A stretch of 64,000 nucleotides of DNA from Paenibacillus rubinfantis (GCF_001486505.1 NZ_LN909061.1:1-64000), one strand, 5' to 3'. Numbered from the stretch's first letter, positions 33,597 through 43,876 are shown. Notes: generated from the sequence alone by a model not told the origin. Translations and numbers: made by a program.

Positions 33597-34952
33597 ATGG
33601 GCATCGAAGGACAAAGAGAATCCGTTCGTTTGCCGGAACGGCAAATCCCCGTTTTTCGGGAGGTGGATGTGCTCGTGTGCGGCGGCGGACCTGCCGGAGT
33701 CGGAGCGGCGCTTGCCGCTGCAAGAAACGGCGCATCCGTGTTATTGATCGAGCAGCGCGGGTACCTGGGAGGCATGGCGACAGTGGCGAATGTTCCGGCA
33801 TTTTGCCCGTATACGGACCATGTGAAGCCGGTCATTAGGGGAATTGGTTTGGAAATTCTGCAAGATATGAAAGCGCGAATGGAATACGGCTTTCAGGAAG
33901 AATGGAAAGATGAGCTTGACTGGGTGCCGATTCATGCGGAAGTGTTAAAGCTGCTGCTGGACGAGAAGATGCAAGAGGCTGGAGTTTCGCTGCTGTATCA
34001 CACTTTTATTGGCGATGTCGTCCACCATGATGGGGTTGTCGACGCAGTGATCATTCACAATAAAACCGGCACGCAAGCGGTAAAGGCCAAAATATTCATT
34101 GATGCCACAAGCGATGCAGATCTGGTGTACCATGCCGGCGGACCACTTGCCCAGGGGGGCGATGAAGGAGAAATGCAGCCCGGAACGATGTGTTTTGTGC
34201 TTCACAATCTGGATCGGAATCGCTTCCTCGCCCATGTCGATGAGTACGGCGTCGATTTGAAGCATGCCATCAATAAAGCCAAAAGCGAAGGGCAACTGAA
34301 TGTCGTGCGGGATTGGGCCGGAATATCCTGGCTAAACGATCAGACAGCCGGATTTAATTTTGGACATATCTTCGGCATCGATGGATCCAAAGCGGAAGAC
34401 TTGACGCACGGGGCCATCGCGGGCCGCGCGCTGGTTGATCATATTACGGATTGGCTGCGCAAAAATATCGCCGGTTTCGAGCATGCGTTCTTATCGCTGA
34501 CAGGCGAGCAAGTTGGCATTCGCGAGACGCGAAGAATCGTCGGAGATTACGTTTTGACCTCCGATGATTTTCAAAGCTGCCGCTCGTTCCCGGACGATAT
34601 CGCGCGCAACGCCTATTTCATCGATCTGCACATGGCGAATGCGCAAAGCGGCATGACGATGGTTCATCTGCCGCCGGGAGAATCCCACGGCATTCCGTAT
34701 CGTTCTTTGCTTCCGGTGGGGATCGAGAATGTGATTGTGGCGGGCAAATCCATCTCTACCGATAGAGCGACGCAGGGGGCGACACGGGTGATGCCGAATT
34801 GCTTTGCGATGGGAGAAGCTGCCGGGACGGCAGGAGCGCTGCTCTGCACGAATGGTCTCCATCGCACGCGGAGCATCGATATCAAGCAGTTGCAACAACA
34901 GCTTGTTAAGCAGGGTGCTTGGCTTGGAGAAGCGATCAACAGGGCACAGTAA
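33597..34952 (+). CDS. FAD-dependent oxidoreductase
   Basis: Predicted flavoprotein of 451 aa in the FAD_oxidored group. The Rossmann FAD motif is VDVLVCGGGPAGVGAALAAA (about residues 22-41), followed by LIEQRGYLGGMAT. C-terminal parts include GIRETRRIVGDYVLT and ATQGATRVMPNCFAMGEAAG, the flavin-ribityl contact of this family. No signal peptide, so cytoplasmic. It starts 13 bp after the response regulator stop with AGGAGG, within the same operon. Its sugar or polyol substrate is not known; oxidation of an imported sugar is an inference from context. Confidence 0.88.
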   Translation: MGIEGQRESVRLPERQIPVFREVDVLVCGGGPAGVGAALAAARNGASVLLIEQRGYLGGMATVANVPAFCPYTDHVKPVIRGIGLEILQDMKARMEYGFQEEWKDELDWVPIHAEVLKLLLDEKMQEAGVSLLYHTFIGDVVHHDGVVDAVIIHNKTGTQAVKAKIFIDATSDADLVYHAGGPLAQGGDEGEMQPGTMCFVLHNLDRNRFLAHVDEYGVDLKHAINKAKSEGQLNVVRDWAGISWLNDQTAGFNFGHIFGIDGSKAEDLTHGAIAGRALVDHITDWLRKNIAGFEHAFLSLTGEQVGIRETRRIVGDYVLTSDDFQSCRSFPDDIARNAYFIDLHMANAQSGMTMVHLPPGESHGIPYRSLLPVGIENVIVAGKSISTDRATQGATRVMPNCFAMGEAAGTAGALLCTNGLHRTRSIDIKQLQQQLVKQGAWLGEAINRAQ

Positions 34953-34958
34953 TGCTAG

Positions 34959-34996
34959 GAGAGCTGAAGGCATGGGATGCGTTCAGCTCTCTTTTT
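34959..34996 (+). terminator. Terminator after FAD oxidoreductase gene
   Basis: AGAGCTGAA pairs with TTCAGCTCT across a 13-nt loop, followed by CTTTTT. It ends the transcript or gives partial read-through to the binding-protein gene. Confidence 0.75.
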
Positions 34997-35122
34997 ATCT
35001 CAGGAATCAGGTTAGAGAGTCAAAAATATACACGCCAGAAACACACGTAGTTACACAGGGTTATCAAGCCTAATTATTTATAATGAACTTGCAAACAACT
35101 CAATGATGTGGAGGAAATAATC

Positions 35123-36469
35123 ATGAAAAAGGGCCTGTCATACCTTGTTGTGTTTTGCCTGATCTTTACCATGATCGGCTGTTCAAGCAACAAGTCGGAA
35201 TCCGCGGACAACCAAGCCGCCAACAAGGGGAGCGTGAACGAGACGTCCGGCGAATCGGATGAACCCGTAACGATCAAGTTCTACACCTACAAAACGAAGC
35301 GGGAAGAAGAACCTTATGTAAAAGCTGTAAACGCCTTCAATGAAAGTCATCCGAATATTCAAGTCGAGTATGTCGATCTTGTGCAAAACAACGACACAAT
35401 TGAATTCTTGAATAAACTCGACGTACTGATGGCAGGCGGCGAAGCTGTCGATGTTTTTCACACCGGTAACTTTGAGCAACTCATTGAAAGGGCTGCTCGT
35501 GGCGTAGTTGCTCCGCTCGACGAATTCTATGCCAATGAGCAGGTCGATCCGCAGGAAGAATACGTACTCAATCCTACGTATGATGGAAAAACCTACGGAG
35601 TTATCGCCAACTCCTCGCAATGGATGGTCGTTTTCAACAAGGACCATCTGGAAGAAGCGGGACTGCCGCTTCCGGAGATGGGCTGGACATGGGATGATTA
35701 CCGGGAATACGCTAAAAAGCTGACGACTCCGGAACATTATGGAACCTATTTTCACACGTGGGGAGAATACCCGAACATCATCGCTTACACTGAATTGCCT
35801 CATCCGCAGTTAAAAGAGGATCAGACCTTAAATTTTGACGATCCGTCCTTTAAATACTTCTTCGAACTTCGCAGAGCCATGGAAGAAGAAGACAAGAGTG
35901 TTGAGCCATATGCGGATGTGCTCGCATCGGACTATCATGTCTTGCAGCAATTTTTCGCAGGCAAAGCGAGCATGCTGGCTACCGCTACATTCGTTGTAAA
36001 TGCCGGAACGTTGCTGGATCGCTTCCCGCATGATTTCCAAATGGTTTATGCGCCTGTTCCGCGCTCTTCGGAAGATGCAGAGATGGGCTTAACGAATGTA
36101 TCGGGCAGTTTCCTTGGCGTTGGGGAGAATTCGAAGCATAAAGAAGCCGCCTACACCTTTGCAAGATGGATGACCACAGAAGGCGCACAATATCTGCAAG
36201 ACATCCCGGGTTGGAAAAAAGCGGACGGGAGCCAGCTTCTCGAACAGTTTTACGGCGATAAGCAAGATCTGATCGACCTTGAATCGTTGTCCAACACGTT
36301 GTTCGACCCACGCGTAAAAATGAATTCTGCAGGCATCGCGGTTCCGTATGGCAGTGAGTTAAAGACCATCGTAGAGAATGGATTTAGCCAATACATGTTG
36401 AACCATACAACGTTCGAAGAAGCACAGCAGTTCATGATATCCGAAGGCGAAAAGCTGATTAAAAAGTGA
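35123..36469 (+). CDS. Extracellular sugar-binding lipoprotein (CUT1)
   Basis: Solute-binding protein of 448 aa with lipoprotein signal FCLIFTMIGCSS (Cys near residue 18) and a Ser/Asn-rich linker, then an SBP fold with AFNESHPNIQVEYVD, VLMAGGEAVDVF and FNKDHLEEAGLPLPE. Most likely the capture subunit for the permeases at 28284-30101, placed after the regulators. The start ATG 35123 follows GTGGAGGA; a GTG at 35108 lies inside that site. TATAAT at 35079-35084 may be the -10 of its own promoter, but no matching -35 was seen. Confidence 0.9.
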   Translation: MKKGLSYLVVFCLIFTMIGCSSNKSESADNQAANKGSVNETSGESDEPVTIKFYTYKTKREEEPYVKAVNAFNESHPNIQVEYVDLVQNNDTIEFLNKLDVLMAGGEAVDVFHTGNFEQLIERAARGVVAPLDEFYANEQVDPQEEYVLNPTYDGKTYGVIANSSQWMVVFNKDHLEEAGLPLPEMGWTWDDYREYAKKLTTPEHYGTYFHTWGEYPNIIAYTELPHPQLKEDQTLNFDDPSFKYFFELRRAMEEEDKSVEPYADVLASDYHVLQQFFAGKASMLATATFVVNAGTLLDRFPHDFQMVYAPVPRSSEDAEMGLTNVSGSFLGVGENSKHKEAAYTFARWMTTEGAQYLQDIPGWKKADGSQLLEQFYGDKQDLIDLESLSNTLFDPRVKMNSAGIAVPYGSELKTIVENGFSQYMLNHTTFEEAQQFMISEGEKLIKK

Positions 36470-36521
36470 TGAACGTTATTAAGTAAGAGAAATGAAGTCT
36501 CTGAAAAGGGAGTAGGTTGAT

Positions 36522-39500
36522 TTGCAATTATCAAAATGCAAAATCAAAGTTATTAATAGATGGTTCCTGATCGCCGTTATGCTGTTTTCAAGCTTGATGC
36601 CTCAGTTAGCAACCGCCCATGCGGCGGGTGAAGATTCGATGGACGCAGGTGAAAGATTATCCTCAGCTTTAATAGCTGGGGATAATCCCACATCTTCCGG
36701 GGATGCTTATGTTCGCTACGATGAAAACGAATCCGGGAAGGTATGGACGATAGGTACCAGTCAGATCGAGAAGGTGATCAGGCTCAAGGATGGAAGGTTT
36801 CAGATGATAAGCTTGGTCAACAAGCTGGCAGAGGGCGGGGCCGGGAAAGAATATGTGAATCCTAACGATGGATCGGACGAGTTCGCCATCAAAGCGGTCA
36901 TCGAAGGCGATCCGAACGGACTTGTGCTTAGCGGCAGCGATGATATATGGAGCCTGGAGAACTATTCGACCGAGTTAGGCTCACAGCAAGAATTGATTCT
37001 CAGTGTGTCGCTGACGAGCCCAACGATGCGGGTAACGAGAAACTATCAGATCCTGCCGGATACCGGTGTCATTGAGGAATGGACGAATTTCACCAATCTG
37101 GAAGAGACGGCGGCGACATACGCCGAACCGAGTTTTGTTCGAGGCAGTATCATGCCCGACGCTACGGCAGACAATGTGATCGTGTACCGCATGATCGGCG
37201 ACAAAGTGAGCAGCAGCCCAAAGCATACGCTTACGCAAAACCCGGTGAATATGAATGGATTATCAACGATCGACGGTTCGGGGGCGGATATTAGCCATCC
37301 TTTTGTAGCGCTTCAGTATAAGGATACGCAAGAGGGCGTATTCTTCACCTGGGATTACACAGGGAAGTGGCAAACAAAGGTTGGCAATAACTCCGGGATG
37401 ACCTTCATCCAGACAGCTGCGTACAACCAATCGGACGGGGAAAAATGGACTTTTTCTTTAAAACCGGATGAAACCGTTTCCATGCCATTGTCTAGAGTAG
37501 GGGTGTTCGTCGGAGATACGGATGACATGGGGAATGCCATCACGGACTATCAGTATAAATATAAATGGGATGCAACGAATGAAGAATTCATGAATCTCAT
37601 CCGCTTCGGCGGATATGGCTCCGATCCGGAGCTGATCTTTCAGAAGGTAAACAGCAACCGTTATATTGGCGGCGACATGATATGGATCGATGATGGCTGG
37701 CAAACCAATCTTGGCGATTGGGAATGGAAAGAAGGCATGCCGATCGAGAAGTATCAGGAATACATCGCCAGAAACAGTCAAGTTCTGGGGCTTTGGATGC
37801 CGCCATGGGGTGCGGAGCAGCAAGCCCAGCTTATGAACGATCATCCGGACTGGTATATCGAATATACGACAGGGATGGATGCAAGGAAAACCGGGCTTGA
37901 CACGTCCAAACCCGAGGTTGTGGACTATATCCGCAGCAAAGTGAATGAGGTACAGACGGCCCTTGACGGATTTATGCTGAAAACGGATTTCAATCAGTAT
38001 AAAGACGGGTTCTCCCGGGCGCAAGGCGTTATGCAGGTAATGAAAAATTTCAAGCTGGATCACCCGGATCAAGGCCTGCATATTTGCAGCGACGGCGCGG
38101 GTGTACTTAATCCCGGCAGCGCGGCACTAAGCGAGCTCATCCTGCTTCAGGACGGTACGCCGGCTTACAGCGACGGTTATTATGCGTCGATGCTGTATCC
38201 GATCGACAAGATTTTGACGAGCAGAGGCAGAGGGGATATTGGTTCATACAGCAAGTCGAATCGGGCCATGCTCAGCTATGCCATGACGGTAGCCGGCAAA
38301 ACCAATGGTACGATGGAAGAATTGGAACCGATCCGGCAGGACATGGATCTGTACCGCTATTTGAAGGATCAAGGCGTGATGGGTCGATATGTGAAGGTGT
38401 ACCGCCCGTCGCATACTTTGGAGGCCGACCGGTATTATTTTGTGCAAAAGATGAATAAAGACGGGGATAAAGGCTATATCACCGTGCGTTTCGACAATAG
38501 CTATGCAGGCGTTAACGTGACCTTAACTCCGAAAGGTTTGGATCCCGCGTCCACTTATACGATATCTACACTGGAAAGCGGCATGGCGACCGCAACTAAG
38601 TCCGGTGCGGAGTGGATGAGTGAAGGGATACCTTTAACCCCCTTGCAAGTTGGCGAAGTGATCTTCCTGAACCTTGAAAACAGACCGGGTTCCGGCAATG
38701 ACCAAATTGAACCTGCGTCTCCCGTGAATGTGTCCGCCAGCAATGCAAGATACATGGACCGCAGTGGAGTGGAGCTCACCTGGGACGAAGGTTCGGATAA
38801 TAACTGGATTTCCTACTATGAAGTTTTTAAGAACGGCGAAGCGTACGATAAAGTATCGAAAGGTACGTATTATTTTGATGTCAACGGTACACTAAACGAT
38901 CAATACAGTATTCGCACCGTGGATGGAGACAACAACGTATCCGGTCAAGTTGAGGCTGTGCAGAATGCGCCGTCGATCAAGCCGGGTGTGGCGGAGTTTG
39001 ACAAAGCGCCCAACCGTCAAGCCGATGTAATTTCCGAAATTACCTGGAACAATGCCACGCAAGTGACGGATATCAAGCTGAATGGCGCTACGATCGGGTC
39101 CGATGCGTATGTGGTCGGGCAAACGCATGACGGACAAGCAACTCTGACGATTAAGAAGGAATTACTGGCATTGCAAGAAGTGGGCAGCTTGGAAGTAACG
39201 GTCGAATTTGATCAAGGCTACAAGCAGTTGCTGATTGTTAACATCGTCGACAAGTCCGGTACGACATCGGGAGACGCCTACGTCCGCTTTGAGGATTTGG
39301 GGAACGAGAAAATTTGGACGATGGGAACAGATCAGATTGAGAAGGTCGTGCGAATTCAGAACAGCAAGTTTCTCATGACGAGCCTGGTGAATAAGCTGGC
39401 GCCTGGCGGAGGCAAAGAATACTCCACGCATACGCAGACCGTTTCCGATGAATTTGCGATTAAACCCGTCATTCCCGGCAATACCAGTGCACCTATCGTA

Positions 39501-42500
39501 ACCGGAAATGACAGAGTATGGACGTATGAAACTCATTCCGTCACGAAAGGCGATCAAGGCGAATTGATTCTTAGCGTCTCTGTTACAGGCAAATCGATGA
39601 GGGTCACCAGACACTATCGAATGCTGCCGGATACCGGGGTGATCGAAGAATGGACGGATTATACAAACCTGAAGCAAGCAGAGGCTATTTTCGCAGAACC
39701 GCGTCTTGTCCGGTACCGTGTAATGTCGGATGCTGCGGACAAGGTGGACCTTTATCATGTCAATGTCAACAAGACCGACGGGGTTACCGAGCAGGTTCTA
39801 GTTAAGCAACCGGTGAATAAAACCTCGTTGACTACAATTGAAAGTTCGGACACTGAGATCAATCATCCGTTTTTCGCCATGCAATACAGGGACGATCAGG
39901 ACGGTCTGTTCTTCACTTGGGATTACTCGGGGAAATGGACGACCAAAGTCGGGAATAACTCCGGTATGACCTTTGTCCAGGTAGCAGTTTACAACAAACT
40001 GGATACAGAAAACTGGACATTTACCGCTGCCCCTGACGCGACGTTCTCTACACCTGTTTCCAGAGTAGGCGTATTCTTGGGGGACATCGACGATATGGGC
40101 AACGCCATCACGGATTATCAGTACAAGTACAAATGGTCGGACACCAACGAGGCGTACTTAAACATGATCCAATACAACGGAGCTGGCGCGGACCCGGATT
40201 CGGTATTCGAAAGAATCAGCAATAACCGTTATATCGGCGGTGATCTGGTCTGGCTCGAAGAGGGTTGGCAGACCCATGTGGGGGATTGGGGTTGGAAAGC
40301 GGAGATGCCGATCGATCAATACCAACAATATGCCGACATGAGCGGTCAATCCCTGGGGCTTTGGTTGCCGCCTTGGGGCGCGGAACAGGATTCACAGCTG
40401 AAGCAACAGCATCCGGACTGGTTCATTGAATACAAAGCAGGTATGGATCAAAGTAAAGCAGGGCTGGACACTTCTAAGCCGGAGGTTATCCAGTATATTC
40501 AAAGTAAGATCAGCTCCCTGCAGGCTGAACTCGGAGGATTTGCCTTAAAGACGGACCATAATTTGTACAAGGATGGTTTTTCGAGAGCGCAAGGCGTGTT
40601 AAAGGTTGTGGAAAACTACAAGCGCGACTATCCTGACAAAGGGCTGCAAATCAGCAGCAACGGATCGGACTTGCTTCATCCGGGCAGCGCGGCTTACAGT
40701 GAATTTATCATTCCGCAAGAAGGCGCTGTCGGACCTAGTGACGGCTACTATACATCCTTGCTGTACCCGATTGACAAGCTTGTCACTAACTATGGCAGAG
40801 GAGATTTAGGTTCGTATACGAAAGCCAACCGGGCTTTGCTCAGCTATCAAATGACGGTAGCGGGAGCGGCGGATTCGACGGAAGATCTGGAGCCGATCCG
40901 GCAGGACGCCGATTTTTATCGATATTTGAAGACGCAGGGTGTCATGGGCCGCTATGTAAAGGTATATCGCCCTGTGGCGGATACGAATGAACCGTATTAT
41001 TTTGTGCAGAAAGTCAGCCAAGACGAAAGCAAGAGCTATATAACCGTACGCTTTGATGCTTCGCTCGAAGGATCGAATGTAACAGTGTACCCGAAAGGGC
41101 TGAATGAAGAACAGGCATATACGGTATCTACGCTGGAAGGCGGTATGGGTACTGCCACGAGAACAGGAGCCCAGTGGATGAGCGAGGGGATTCCTCTGAC
41201 CCCGTTAAAGACGGGCGAAGTGATCTTCTTGAATCTCGAAGGAAGACCGGGCTCGGGGCAGGATCATACAGCGCCTCTTGCGCCAGAGTTAATTTCTGTC
41301 AGCAGCGCGGTATATATGGATCATAACGGTATGGAAATCGTCTGGGAAGCAGGCTCGGACGACAATTGGATTTCCTATTATGAGATTGAGAAGAACGGAG
41401 CGCCTTACGATAAGGTGTCGAAGGGAACCCGCTATTTTGACGAAGGCGGTCTTTCGAGCGATACTTATCGCATTCGCACCGTAGACGGGGACGGCAATGT
41501 TTCCGAGTATGTTTCTAATGCAGCAGCCCCGGCGGAACCGTCAATTAGCCCAAGCAGCGCCAGCTTCGACAAGAATCCTGAGAAGCAAACGGATGTCCTG
41601 ATCGATGTGACATGGAACTCGGCTTCTGAAGTGGTTGCGATTAAGCATGACGGCGTTTCGGTTACGGAAGATGTCTATTATTCGTTAACCGGGAACTTGA
41701 TTACGCTCAAGAAAGAATACCTGGCCATGCAAGAAACTGGCGATATAAGTCTCTCAGTATCGTTTGACACGGGCCATGAAGCGGAGCTGACAATCGCGAT
41801 TCTGGATACTTCCGTTGATCCGGTGGATCCGCCGGCAGTGGATTTCTCGAATCTGCATACCGCGTTAGTTACGGCCCAATCCAAAGTGGACGGAGCCGAG
41901 ATCGGCGATCAACCTGGGGAGTATCCGGAAGCGGCGGTCGATGCCTTGAAAGCGGCGATGGCCATCGCGATGGAAATAATGAATCAGGCCGCAACCCAAG
42001 AGGCCGTAGACGTTGCCACTATGGAGTTGTATCGAGCCATTTCGGATTTTGAGGCTGCCAAAGTGCCGGCAGAAACACCGACAGATGAAACGGTGCCGGC
42101 ATGGCCGGCTGATAAAGCGATAAGAGCAACCCATGTCGGCAAGACAAGTTTGACGTTATCCTGGACCTCAGCTACGGATAACATTGCAGTATCAAACTAT
42201 AAAGTATTCTTAAATGGATCGGAGATCGTCACCGTTACGGGTGACGTTTACAGCTACACCGTCAGAGGCTTAACCCCAAAAACGAGATATACGTTTAAGA
42301 CGGAAGCGGGCGATACGGCAGGCAATTGGAGTGCGGATGGACCGAGCGTGGTCGTAACGACCCAAGCCGAAGCCTCCTCTGATGGCGGCTCGAAGCCAAA
42401 GCCAAATCCTGTTCCAGTGAGTCCATCGCAGCCGGAACAGGAAGAGGAACCGGAAATAACGGACCCGGCCGAACCGACCGAACCGGCCGAACCGACCGAA

Positions 42501-43070
42501 CCACCTGCGCCCGCGGAGCCGGCCCCGCCTGAAGTGACGCTTACGGATATTGAGGGACACTGGGCGAAGGCGTCCATTGAGCAATCTGTGGAGCTTGGTT
42601 TTGTAACAGGATATGGGGATGGATCATTTAGGCCGAATGCTAACGTAACACGTGCCGAAATTGCAGCCATGTTAGCAAGGGCATTGAAGCTGGAGATTAA
42701 TGATTCCGAACTGAGCTTTGCTGACAAAAATGCCGTTCCAATTTGGGCTCAACCATTTATCCAAGCTATTGCCAAAGCAGGTATCGTGTCCGGATACGAG
42801 GACGGCACCTTCCGGGCCAATAAGGAAATCACACGCACGGAGTTAGTTGTCATCATTGTTCGTTCATTAGGGCTGGAAGTCACCTCCGGCGCAAACATCG
42901 CATTTGACGATGCCGGACAAGTGCCGGTCTGGGCAAGACCTTATGTGGCAACGGCTGTGGAAAAGGGACTTATCAAAGGGGACGGAAATGGCAGATTCAA
43001 CCCGAATGACCCCTCAACGAGGGCGGAAGCTATCACAATGACCTTAGCGATGCTGAATAATATGGGCTAA
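36522..43070 (+). CDS. S-layer-anchored protein with two tandem GH36-like glycosidase modules
   Basis: Secreted surface enzyme of 2182 aa. Signal peptide residues ~1-34 (WFLIAVMLFSSLMPQLATAHA). Two ~857-residue repeats begin near 57 and 914. Each has a GH36-like (alpha-galactosidase clan) barrel with GDM/GDL-x-W-x-GWQ, LGLW-x-PPWGAEQ and a KTD motif (candidate nucleophile D489 and D1345) plus SDGYY (candidate acid/base D551 and D1407), then an FN3-like and a CBM_X2-like domain. After residue ~1770 come a helical FIVAR-like domain, FN3 (~1857-1950), a Pro/Thr/Glu linker, and three SLH domains (~2005-2182; TRAE, TRTE, TRAE). TTG start after GGGAGTAGG. It probably trims alpha-galactosides for the adjacent transporter. 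Confidence 0.88.
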   Translation: MQLSKCKIKVINRWFLIAVMLFSSLMPQLATAHAAGEDSMDAGERLSSALIAGDNPTSSGDAYVRYDENESGKVWTIGTSQIEKVIRLKDGRFQMISLVNKLAEGGAGKEYVNPNDGSDEFAIKAVIEGDPNGLVLSGSDDIWSLENYSTELGSQQELILSVSLTSPTMRVTRNYQILPDTGVIEEWTNFTNLEETAATYAEPSFVRGSIMPDATADNVIVYRMIGDKVSSSPKHTLTQNPVNMNGLSTIDGSGADISHPFVALQYKDTQEGVFFTWDYTGKWQTKVGNNSGMTFIQTAAYNQSDGEKWTFSLKPDETVSMPLSRVGVFVGDTDDMGNAITDYQYKYKWDATNEEFMNLIRFGGYGSDPELIFQKVNSNRYIGGDMIWIDDGWQTNLGDWEWKEGMPIEKYQEYIARNSQVLGLWMPPWGAEQQAQLMNDHPDWYIEYTTGMDARKTGLDTSKPEVVDYIRSKVNEVQTALDGFMLKTDFNQYKDGFSRAQGVMQVMKNFKLDHPDQGLHICSDGAGVLNPGSAALSELILLQDGTPAYSDGYYASMLYPIDKILTSRGRGDIGSYSKSNRAMLSYAMTVAGKTNGTMEELEPIRQDMDLYRYLKDQGVMGRYVKVYRPSHTLEADRYYFVQKMNKDGDKGYITVRFDNSYAGVNVTLTPKGLDPASTYTISTLESGMATATKSGAEWMSEGIPLTPLQVGEVIFLNLENRPGSGNDQIEPASPVNVSASNARYMDRSGVELTWDEGSDNNWISYYEVFKNGEAYDKVSKGTYYFDVNGTLNDQYSIRTVDGDNNVSGQVEAVQNAPSIKPGVAEFDKAPNRQADVISEITWNNATQVTDIKLNGATIGSDAYVVGQTHDGQATLTIKKELLALQEVGSLEVTVEFDQGYKQLLIVNIVDKSGTTSGDAYVRFEDLGNEKIWTMGTDQIEKVVRIQNSKFLMTSLVNKLAPGGGKEYSTHTQTVSDEFAIKPVIPGNTSAPIVTGNDRVWTYETHSVTKGDQGELILSVSVTGKSMRVTRHYRMLPDTGVIEEWTDYTNLKQAEAIFAEPRLVRYRVMSDAADKVDLYHVNVNKTDGVTEQVLVKQPVNKTSLTTIESSDTEINHPFFAMQYRDDQDGLFFTWDYSGKWTTKVGNNSGMTFVQVAVYNKLDTENWTFTAAPDATFSTPVSRVGVFLGDIDDMGNAITDYQYKYKWSDTNEAYLNMIQYNGAGADPDSVFERISNNRYIGGDLVWLEEGWQTHVGDWGWKAEMPIDQYQQYADMSGQSLGLWLPPWGAEQDSQLKQQHPDWFIEYKAGMDQSKAGLDTSKPEVIQYIQSKISSLQAELGGFALKTDHNLYKDGFSRAQGVLKVVENYKRDYPDKGLQISSNGSDLLHPGSAAYSEFIIPQEGAVGPSDGYYTSLLYPIDKLVTNYGRGDLGSYTKANRALLSYQMTVAGAADSTEDLEPIRQDADFYRYLKTQGVMGRYVKVYRPVADTNEPYYFVQKVSQDESKSYITVRFDASLEGSNVTVYPKGLNEEQAYTVSTLEGGMGTATRTGAQWMSEGIPLTPLKTGEVIFLNLEGRPGSGQDHTAPLAPELISVSSAVYMDHNGMEIVWEAGSDDNWISYYEIEKNGAPYDKVSKGTRYFDEGGLSSDTYRIRTVDGDGNVSEYVSNAAAPAEPSISPSSASFDKNPEKQTDVLIDVTWNSASEVVAIKHDGVSVTEDVYYSLTGNLITLKKEYLAMQETGDISLSVSFDTGHEAELTIAILDTSVDPVDPPAVDFSNLHTALVTAQSKVDGAEIGDQPGEYPEAAVDALKAAMAIAMEIMNQAATQEAVDVATMELYRAISDFEAAKVPAETPTDETVPAWPADKAIRATHVGKTSLTLSWTSATDNIAVSNYKVFLNGSEIVTVTGDVYSYTVRGLTPKTRYTFKTEAGDTAGNWSADGPSVVVTTQAEASSDGGSKPKPNPVPVSPSQPEQEEEPEITDPAEPTEPAEPTEPPAPAEPAPPEVTLTDIEGHWAKASIEQSVELGFVTGYGDGSFRPNANVTRAEIAAMLARALKLEINDSELSFADKNAVPIWAQPFIQAIAKAGIVSGYEDGTFRANKEITRTELVVIIVRSLGLEVTSGANIAFDDAGQVPVWARPYVATAVEKGLIKGDGNGRFNPNDPSTRAEAITMTLAMLNNMG

Positions 43071-43098
43071 GTGACAATCGGGCCTTATTCAAACATGG

Positions 43099-43140
43099 AA
43101 ACTAACCTGTGTGATTTATACTCCACAGGTTAGTTTTTCT
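43099..43140 (+). terminator. Terminator after the GH36-like gene
   Basis: AAACTAACCTGTG pairs with CACAGGTTAGTTT around a 12-nt loop and is followed by TTC and T-rich sequence. Confidence 0.88.
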
Positions 43141-43199
43141 TGAATGGATGAAACTCATAACAAGAGCAATTAATCTGAGAGAACAGGAGAGAGAGCATA

Positions 43200-43805
43200 A
43201 TGAAATGGCATGGAAGAAGCTGGGGAACGTTGGGAGACAGCATCACGGCAGCTAATGGTTACCAGCCGCTGGTAAGTACAGTCTTAGGGTTTGATGCTGT
43301 GCATAATTATGGGCGCAGCGGTTGCCCCATGGCGGCAGGCGGAGATACGGATGAAGGGGCGACCGTGAATGTCGGACGCGGGATTCACCCGGTGCCGGAC
43401 TGTGTTACCATCTTTGCCGGTACGAATGATTACCGGTTGAACAAGCCGCTCGGCGACCGGGACAGTAAGAACCTGCTAACCTTCATCGGTGCCTATGTGA
43501 CGCTGATTGAACATATCCTGTCGGAGAACCCTGCTGCCCGCTTGAATTTATGGACCCCGCTGCAGCGCGATAAGGACGGATATGACACTGAACGTCCCAA
43601 TAAGGCGGGGCATCGTCTGGACGATTATGCGAACGCGGTGCGGGACCTGGGCCGGCACTATGCGCTGCCTGTATTGGATTTATACGCGGAGAGCGGATTG
43701 AACAAGCTGACGCTTTCGTTTTTCACAGAGGACGGTCTACATCCGAATTTGCAGGGGCATAAACGAATCGCCTCGATGGCTGTTGCTTTTTTGGAGAGGC
43801 TGTAA
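43200..43805 (+). CDS. SGNH/GDSL-type esterase
   Basis: Hydrolase of 201 aa with all SGNH blocks: WGTLGDSITAANGY (Ser nucleophile), NYGRSGCP (Gly), FAGTNDY (Asn) and TEDGLHPNLQGH (Asp/His). No signal peptide is visible, so it is likely cytoplasmic. Members near sugar transporters often remove acetyl groups from imported oligosaccharides; that role is inference here. ATG 43200 follows CAGGAGAG. It stands alone between two terminators. Confidence 0.9.
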   Translation: MKWHGRSWGTLGDSITAANGYQPLVSTVLGFDAVHNYGRSGCPMAAGGDTDEGATVNVGRGIHPVPDCVTIFAGTNDYRLNKPLGDRDSKNLLTFIGAYVTLIEHILSENPAARLNLWTPLQRDKDGYDTERPNKAGHRLDDYANAVRDLGRHYALPVLDLYAESGLNKLTLSFFTEDGLHPNLQGHKRIASMAVAFLERL

Positions 43806-43876
43806 ACAGCTATTGATACACTTGATCCGTTGACATTGAGTGCGGGGTCTATAAAGATCCCCATTAGGAATTGATT

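Noticed and set aside
42460..42530. Short tandem repeats (CCGACCGAACCGG) that could suggest a CRISPR or VNTR
   Set aside because: The repeats are in frame and encode the Pro/Thr/Glu linker before the SLH domains; there are no spacers.
42254..42727. Antisense frames of 157 and 104 codons in the SLH/linker region
   Set aside because: They are low-complexity shadows of the linker on the opposite strand.
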